60,950 nucleotides of DNA from Bacteroidota bacterium (GTDB lineage: Bacteria > Bacteroidota > Ignavibacteria > Kryptoniales > JAKASW01): assembly GCA_023480735.1 (NCBI GenBank), contig JAMCXB010000049.1, forward strand, positions 1 through 60,950, written 5' to 3'. Shown here piece after piece: positions 56,118-60,950 of the stretch. Below the pieces are notes generated by a model, which made no database searches, was not told the origin of the DNA, and was given only the letters and a program-made list of their open reading frames with translations. Numbering within the stretch: the stretch's first letter is position 1; every line of letters begins with the position of its first letter. The position numbers and the translations under genes are program-made.

Positions 56118-56274
56118 CTCGGCAACCTTAGAATGAGTTAGTAAAATCTTTTGCAATATATGAAACCGTGGTTTGTAACTCAAGAAATGGGAAAGAAGAA
56201 GGGCTTGAATAGCTAGCCTCAATTCGAATCTCCGCACATCGCAAAGCATTAAGCTCCTTGAAATAAGGATCGCT

Positions 56275-56387
56275 TTTCCAGAAAACCGGAAAGCTGAAAG
56301 GGCCAGTTTCCAGAATCCTGGAAAATCTGCACCCATCTTCCCCTTTTCAAGCCGAAATAAGGGACTCGCCATGGCATGATCTTTGGA
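56275..56387 (+). promoter_or_regulatory. Sigma-54-like promoter with double TTTCCAG palindrome (second lipoprotein locus)
   Basis: Palindromes at 56275-56292 (TTTCCAG AAAA CCGGAAA) and 56307-56324 (TTTCCAGAATCCTGGAAA) have centres 32 bp apart. TGGCATGATCTTTGGA (56372-56387) has GG, 10 bases, GG, with the first GG starting 57.5 bp from the second centre, the same as at 43.9 kb. The target is the lipoprotein gene at 56653; a MITE now lies between them. Confidence 0.65.
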
Positions 56388-56474
56388 GAACGTTAAGTCA
56401 GCAACGACCAACGTCTGTGGAGCACGGTCATGAAAAGGTAATGCACCGATTCATTGGCAAATTGGTGATTGAGG

Positions 56475-56577
56475 TAACCCCACACTTATGGTTTCTCGCC
56501 AAGCGAACCGCTCGTCAACATTTCTTTGCGTTCTTGGCGCCTTTGAGAGAGAAATAACCCTTTCAGTGAGGCATTAC
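56475..56577 (+). mobile_element. MITE-like element, copy C (103 bp)
   Basis: Begins TAACCCCACACTTATGG, ends CAGTGAGGCATTAC, and is flanked by perfect 9-bp direct repeats TGATTGAGG at 56466-56474 and 56578-56586. Its interior lacks 20 bases relative to copy A. It sits in the 5' leader between the sigma-54-like promoter and the lipoprotein start, and is absent from the equivalent leader at 16.3 kb. Confidence 0.92.
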
Positions 56578-56652
56578 TGATTGAGGCTGTCAACAGTTGA
56601 CTTTCTGTCACAGAGCCAATAACGTTACTTCAGAATAACAAACGGGGATGAG

Positions 56653-57810
56653 ATGGATAAGCACAAATTGCTCCAGCGTTCACTCCTTCTGGTAATCTCT
56701 GCAACGGTTTCATTCAGCTGCAGGACTTCACCCACAGGGCCGCAGCCGGCAAACAGCGGCAGCGAGTTCAAGATAACCAGAGACGGTGAAACGGTTTTGA
56801 CGGGTAGCCTAGCCGGCACGGACACGGTGGTCATGGACACAACGGCACAGCCGGAGACAGATTACACATACAAAGCATACAGACTTGTAAACGGCCAGGT
56901 TTCCGATACGAGCTTACCGCTTCAAGTGACTACACTAGATACGACCACGCATGATTGGACTTTCCAGTCGTGGACATTCGGTGATGGAAACGGCAGCATG
57001 TTTGACGACGCTTCCATCATTGATGACACGCTTGCGTATGTGGTTGGCGCAGTATACCTGAAGGACTCGACCGGGCAACTTGACCTTCAGCCGTACAACG
57101 TCGCAGTGTGGGACAGGAAGGACTGGAGACTGGAGAAGGTACCCTTTTATTATGAAGGACAAGCGCTATACAATCCGATATATTCACTCCTAGTGTTCAA
57201 CTCCGCTAATGTCTGGTTCGGCACGGCCAGCGTGATTCACTGGGATGGACGCGCTTTTATTCCACAAGATAACTCAGGAGTGTGGGGTCCACACAGAATC
57301 TTCAAGATGTGGGGAACAGGCAGCTCTAACTTTTACATTGTTGGTGACAGCGGTTCAATTGCACGGTACGATGGATACACGTGGAGCAGGGTCACAAGCG
57401 GTGTCTCTTCTACCGTTAACGACATCTGGGGAGTGCCAGACGGGGCGAACGGCGCACCTACTGTGTTTGCAAGCACCTTAACGCAGGGTATCCTCTCATT
57501 GACACCCACCGGTGCAACAAGCGCACTGGATTGGCCCGGTGGAGACATAGGGAGCATTTGGTTTGCCGACACAAACCAGGCGTTCGTTGGCGCGGGCAAC
57601 GGTGTTTACGTCAGGGACATGAGAGGATGGCGACGTGCTTACTATATCCCTCAGTTTGTAAATGGGCTAAGGGGAAGCAACGTCAACAACATATTTGCCG
57701 TAGGCTGGCGGGCGTTTGCTCATTTCAACGGGAGCACGTGGCAAGAATATATGGAATTGATTCCACCACTCTGGATGGCATCCACGATACTTACTACAGC
57801 GTCGTTGTGA
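56653..57810 (+). CDS. Truncated SPTGP-family propeller lipoprotein (damaged paralogue)
   Basis: 385 codons. The signal peptide and lipobox (TVSFSC, then RTSPTGP) and the fibronectin-like region (FKITRDGETVLTGSLAGTDT) match the intact paralogue at 14914-16269, as does the stretch upstream of the ATG. Compared with that protein it lacks a ~30-residue piece right after the lipobox. It loses its own C-terminus after AHFNGSTWQEY, where the reading runs into DNA of the following beta-helix gene in the wrong frame (MELIPPLWMAS to the stop). The propeller repeats up to there look intact (FKMWGTGSSNFYIVGDSG, then VNDIWGVPDG). It may still make a shortened lipoprotein. Confidence 0.6.
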   Translation: MDKHKLLQRSLLLVISATVSFSCRTSPTGPQPANSGSEFKITRDGETVLTGSLAGTDTVVMDTTAQPETDYTYKAYRLVNGQVSDTSLPLQVTTLDTTTHDWTFQSWTFGDGNGSMFDDASIIDDTLAYVVGAVYLKDSTGQLDLQPYNVAVWDRKDWRLEKVPFYYEGQALYNPIYSLLVFNSANVWFGTASVIHWDGRAFIPQDNSGVWGPHRIFKMWGTGSSNFYIVGDSGSIARYDGYTWSRVTSGVSSTVNDIWGVPDGANGAPTVFASTLTQGILSLTPTGATSALDWPGGDIGSIWFADTNQAFVGAGNGVYVRDMRGWRRAYYIPQFVNGLRGSNVNNIFAVGWRAFAHFNGSTWQEYMELIPPLWMASTILTTASL

Positions 57811-60180
57811 CCGTCTCGGATACCCCGACTTTCTCCTTTACGGCTCAGTCCGAAGCACTGGTTGTTGGGAAAGCCGGGATACCGACAAAGGTATACTTCA
57901 GTGCCGAGGATCAAAGCGGCAGTTATATTCTAAATCAGGCAAGTATTGAGGACTATCTGGGCCCGAACTGGAGAGATACGCTAATCACGAATGACAATTC
58001 AACATGGTGGTATCTTGCTGGCGGGTCGACAGCACCAGATGAAGTCGTGAAAATCCACCCCAACTATCTAACTTCTCTGAACGACCGGTTCAACAACTGG
58101 ACACCTCCTTACTATCGCGTGCGGGCCCAAGCTGTCAGGATAATCGGGGGTTACACTGCGTTTTTTTCTGGATGGAACGTGAGCAGCGCAAACATTCGTG
58201 ACGATAGAATAAGCTCCGACGGCTATGATTACGCCGATGTAGAGTTTACGTCTTCAAATGCAGTAGTAACCGCCCAGTACAAATATTACACCGTCACCTA
58301 CAGTACTACCATTCCCTCAGGCTCCTGGCCTATGGCAGGCAGTGTTACCATTCCGTCGGGGGTAACTTTGACTGGAAGCTCCGGTGCGACACTCAGCTTC
58401 CCATCAGGATCAAGCCTGACGGTAAATGGTGCACTCAGTGGCGGCGGGATGGATTTAACCCCAAGCTCCGGTACATGGACAGGGGTGGTCGTCAATACGA
58501 GCGGTGCGTCAGTGGCTAACTGCACAATATCCGAAGCAACCTTGCCTCTGAACATAAGCGGCGTATCGAGTGCGACTATTTCCGGAGTGACGATCAACAA
58601 TTCGAACTTCTCGAGTGGCGAGGCCGTTTCCGTCAGCGGCTCCTCTCCAACAATCTCCGACCTGACAATTGACGGTCAATCCGGCTCGGCTAATGGCGTA
58701 GCCTATACGAACACGAGCGGAGGAACACTTTCGAACTCCACAATTGAAAGTCTCGGCGCGGGACAGGGGATTACAATACAGGGAAATTCCAGTCCTACGA
58801 TCTCCGGCAACACTATTGAGCACAATTATTACCACGGCATAGCATGTTGGAGCGATGGTACAGGAATACCGGATATTGAATCGAATACAATTGAATACAA
58901 CGGCTTAGACGGGTTAATGCTCGATCAGTCCGCCGCGTACTTGCTTAACGACCAATCCTCAGATAACAACGTAGGCATATATTGCGAAAATGGCTCTGTC
59001 ATATCCACCGGCGGCCAGAGTCAAGCAGGCGGGAACACTATCACGAACAACACTGATGGGATCGGTGCCACTACTAATTCAACGGTCTCTTTCGGTGATT
59101 ATACGGGCCGTTGGTACGACGGTACCTGCAACAGCATCTACGGCAATACCACGTATAACGCATACGCAAGCAACACGAGCTCGATTACGGCAGGATACGA
59201 TTGGTGGGGACAATCACCTCCCGATGCCTCCAAGTTCTGGACTGACAACAGTTCCTCAACAATTGACTATACCGAAGCTCTGTCTTCACAGGCAAATTGC
59301 CCTATAAGTGGTTCGGCTGCCCAAGAAGTAACCCTGAGTGGCAAGACGATATCCGGGGGCACAACGCCTTCCGGAAATGATCCCGCCTCGCTATTTCAAT
59401 TTGCCCGACAGGCGCGGGAAGAGGGTGAATATGGGATAGCCACAGCGGCGTATCGTATCCTTTTGCAGGACTCTATATCTTCCCCACAAAAAGAAAGGGC
59501 CCTCTTCAGGCTCTTCAATGTGTTTCAGCTTTCCTGCGACAGCACCATTCATCGGCGACCTGGATACTTATTCGAAATCCCCTGGTGAACTTGGTGAGAC
59601 AAGTCAGGAACTCCTTGGATATGCATACGAAGCTACAAAGCAAACACCCAAAGCCGAGTCTATCCTGAACGACATTGTCACCGCTCATCCGGGTACGGAG
59701 TTCGAGAAGGATGCCCTTATACTCCTGGCATCGATGCGGGACTTTGATACAAGCGCGGCAGAAGTGTCATCAAACGCGCTAAACCAGCTGGTTCTGAAGT
59801 ACGGGTCTTCAGTGGATAAGGGATTACTTCTATCTTTGGGTGCGAAAGTAACTCCACAGCCCCAAGCTTCCGCTTCATCACAAGCTGTGGCAGCCAATGT
59901 CGACTCAACATCGGTGCTATCCGGGACTGCACTTGAAAATTACCCGAACCCGTTTAATCCGACTACAACAATAGAGTTCGAAGTTCCAAGTTCGGGGTTG
60001 GTCAGCCTGAAAGTGTATGATGTACTTGGGAGAGAGGTGGCCACGCTCGTCAACAGTTACGAGTCGGCAGGTGCTCATTCGGTCCGATTCAATGGCGATG
60101 ATCTTGCAAGCGGCATATATTTCTACCGCCTGACAACTCCGGGTGTGAACCTCGTCAGAAAAATGATCCTGATGAAGTAA
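57751..60180 (+). pseudogene. Frameshifted beta-helix surface protein with T9SS sorting tail
   Basis: Two frames give one product. The first part, from about 57760 to 59550, starts inside a domain (TLDGIHDTYYSVVVTVSDTP) with no start codon of its own. It then shows many short beta-helix turns rich in Ser, Thr, Gly and Asn (NGALSGGGMDLTPSSGTWTG through SSPTISGNTIEHNYYHGIAC) and the stretch QFARQAREEGEYGIATAAYR. Near 59535-59560 a 1-base shift moves to the second frame (FIGDLDTYSKSPGELGETSQ), which ends in a complete T9SS tail (ENYPNPFNPTTTIEFEVPSS to VRKMILMK). The 5' end is lost in the fusion with the lipoprotein gene. A sequencing error could explain the second shift, but not the lost 5' end. 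Confidence 0.7.
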
Positions 60181-60203
60181 CGACTCGATCCGTTGTTCTT
60201 GAA

Positions 60204-60227
60204 AAGCCCTGCGCCACCGCAGGGCTT
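60204..60227. terminator. Hairpin terminator between convergent genes
   Basis: AAGCCCTGCG and CGCAGGGCTT pair perfectly around CCAC, with GAAA before and GCTCTTTC after. It lies 24 bases past the beta-helix gene and about 85 bases from the nth stop on the other strand. Confidence 0.7.
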
Positions 60228-60312
60228 GCTCTTTCATTACAGAGATTGCAACCGTGGGCAACAAGTACTTTACATATATTCGGAAGAGCTTTTTATCCCC
60301 GGCAGGTCAAGT

Positions 60313-60950
60313 TTAGTTTGCTACTTTTGTCCCTTTGCCGCTTTGCGCCTTCTTGTAATATTCACAAACCGTGTTGACCACGCATTCCGGGCACCTCGGA
60401 TTCTTTGGCCTGCAGATTTCTCTTCCGAGGAAAGTCATTCCCATTCCGGCGGCCCGCCAGTATTTTTGCGGAACGGCTTCCATTATTTCCTTCTCGATCT
60501 CGTCCGGCGCGTCCGATTTAGCTATCCCGAGTCTCGGCGCGACTCGTGCGACATGCAGATCGACGATCACTCCTTCCGCCTTGCCGCCCGACTCACTGAT
60601 AATAACATTCGCCGATTTCCTTCCTATACCGGGAAGCTTGGTCAACTCGTCCATCGTAGTCGGGATATGATCGTCGTCTCTTACGATCTTCGCTATCGAG
60701 ACAAGCCATTCCGATTTATGCCTGAAGTTCGTCACGCCATGCACGTAAGGAAAGAGGTCTTCCGCTTTGGCCTTAGCCAGCTCCTTCATGGATGGGAAAG
60801 CACGAAAAAGCTCCGGCGCGAGCTTGTTTATGAGCACGTCAGTGCTGCGCGAGGATAGTATTACCATAGCGATGAGCTGGTACCTGTTCTTGTAATCGAG
60901 AGGATGCTTCCGCTTGCCGTACGCCCGAAAGAGCGGCGCCAGCGATTTAA
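60313..60950 (-). CDS. nth: Endonuclease III (5' part beyond the window)
   Basis: A base-excision repair glycosylase/AP lyase for oxidised pyrimidines. The frame is open to base 60950, so the N-terminus is missing; about 211 residues are seen. The helix-hairpin-helix LPGIGRKSANVI carries the catalytic Lys, and VIVDLHVARVAPRLG carries the catalytic Asp. The iron-sulfur ligands are C-x6-C-x2-C-x5-C in CRPKNPRCPECVVNTVC. SSRSTDVLINKLAPELF replaces the usual SAQATDxxVN start of the core, a normal variant. Confidence 0.93.
   Translation of the reverse strand, partial: KSLAPLFRAYGKRKHPLDYKNRYQLIAMVILSSRSTDVLINKLAPELFRAFPSMKELAKAKAEDLFPYVHGVTNFRHKSEWLVSIAKIVRDDDHIPTTMDELTKLPGIGRKSANVIISESGGKAEGVIVDLHVARVAPRLGIAKSDAPDEIEKEIMEAVPQKYWRAAGMGMTFLGREICRPKNPRCPECVVNTVCEYYKKAQSGKGTKVAN

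Overview
The window looks like a chromosomal piece of a free-living member of the Bacteroidota/Chlorobi group, most likely an Ignavibacteria-like lineage. The reasons are a type IX secretion (T9SS) sortase of the PorU type, a PorV/PorQ-family barrel, several secreted proteins ending in the NYPNPFNPTTTI-type sorting tail, a TonB-dependent receptor with a carboxypeptidase-regulatory plug extension, and FtsX/MacB-type ABC genes driven by sigma-54 regulators. Taxonomy is inferred from gene content only. I recognised no rRNA, tRNA or CRISPR array.

Layout. 0-6.6 kb (minus): TonB-dependent receptor, Fn3/T9SS-tail surface protein, PorV/PorQ protein (runs off the edge). 6.6-8.4 kb: decayed island with an IS1595-type transposase remnant and a gene relic. 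8.4-11.3 kb: tightly overlapping MFS sugar transporter, WYL regulator and DedA genes. 11.9-16.5 kb: PQQ-type propeller, broken beta-helix gene, propeller lipoprotein. 16.6-20.6 kb: porU with a possible attenuator in its leader. 21-32 kb: mostly housekeeping (rfbC, yajQ, a toxin-antitoxin pair, valS, M23 peptidase, FAH-family hydrolase, OPT transporter, pepT). 32.1-35.8 kb: a DipZ-like protein without its thioredoxin domain, then a GH5-like secreted glycosidase. 36.3-47.5 kb: the most interesting region (below). 47.8-56.1 kb: BON protein, a large SprA-like surface protein, tpiA, gatB, sucC. 56.2-60.2 kb: a second, inverted and damaged copy of the lipoprotein/beta-helix locus. 60.3 kb to the end: nth (partial).

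The 36-47 kb region reads as a two-step sigma-54 circuit ending in a small modified peptide. A histidine kinase and an NtrC-type regulator stand divergent from an ABC ATPase-permease-activator operon. The gap between them carries two GTGT-N11-ACAC sites and a sigma-54-like promoter. The activator at the end of that operon has no receiver domain. Next comes a second sigma-54-like promoter with a double TTTCCAG palindrome. It drives a radical SAM/SPASM maturase and, 75 nt further on, a 35-codon ORF with a near-perfect ribosome binding site and a C-terminal half with three cysteines, followed by a 13-bp hairpin and a terminator. I read this as a RiPP-type cassette. The same palindrome pair (32 bp apart, 57-58 bp upstream of the -24 GG) also stands upstream of both propeller-lipoprotein genes, at 16.5 and 56.3 kb, which suggests one regulon.

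The window also holds three copies of a 103-123 bp MITE-like element, each flanked by a 9-bp target duplication. One copy sits inside the 5' leader of the second lipoprotein gene; removing it restores the leader length of the paralogous locus to within one base.
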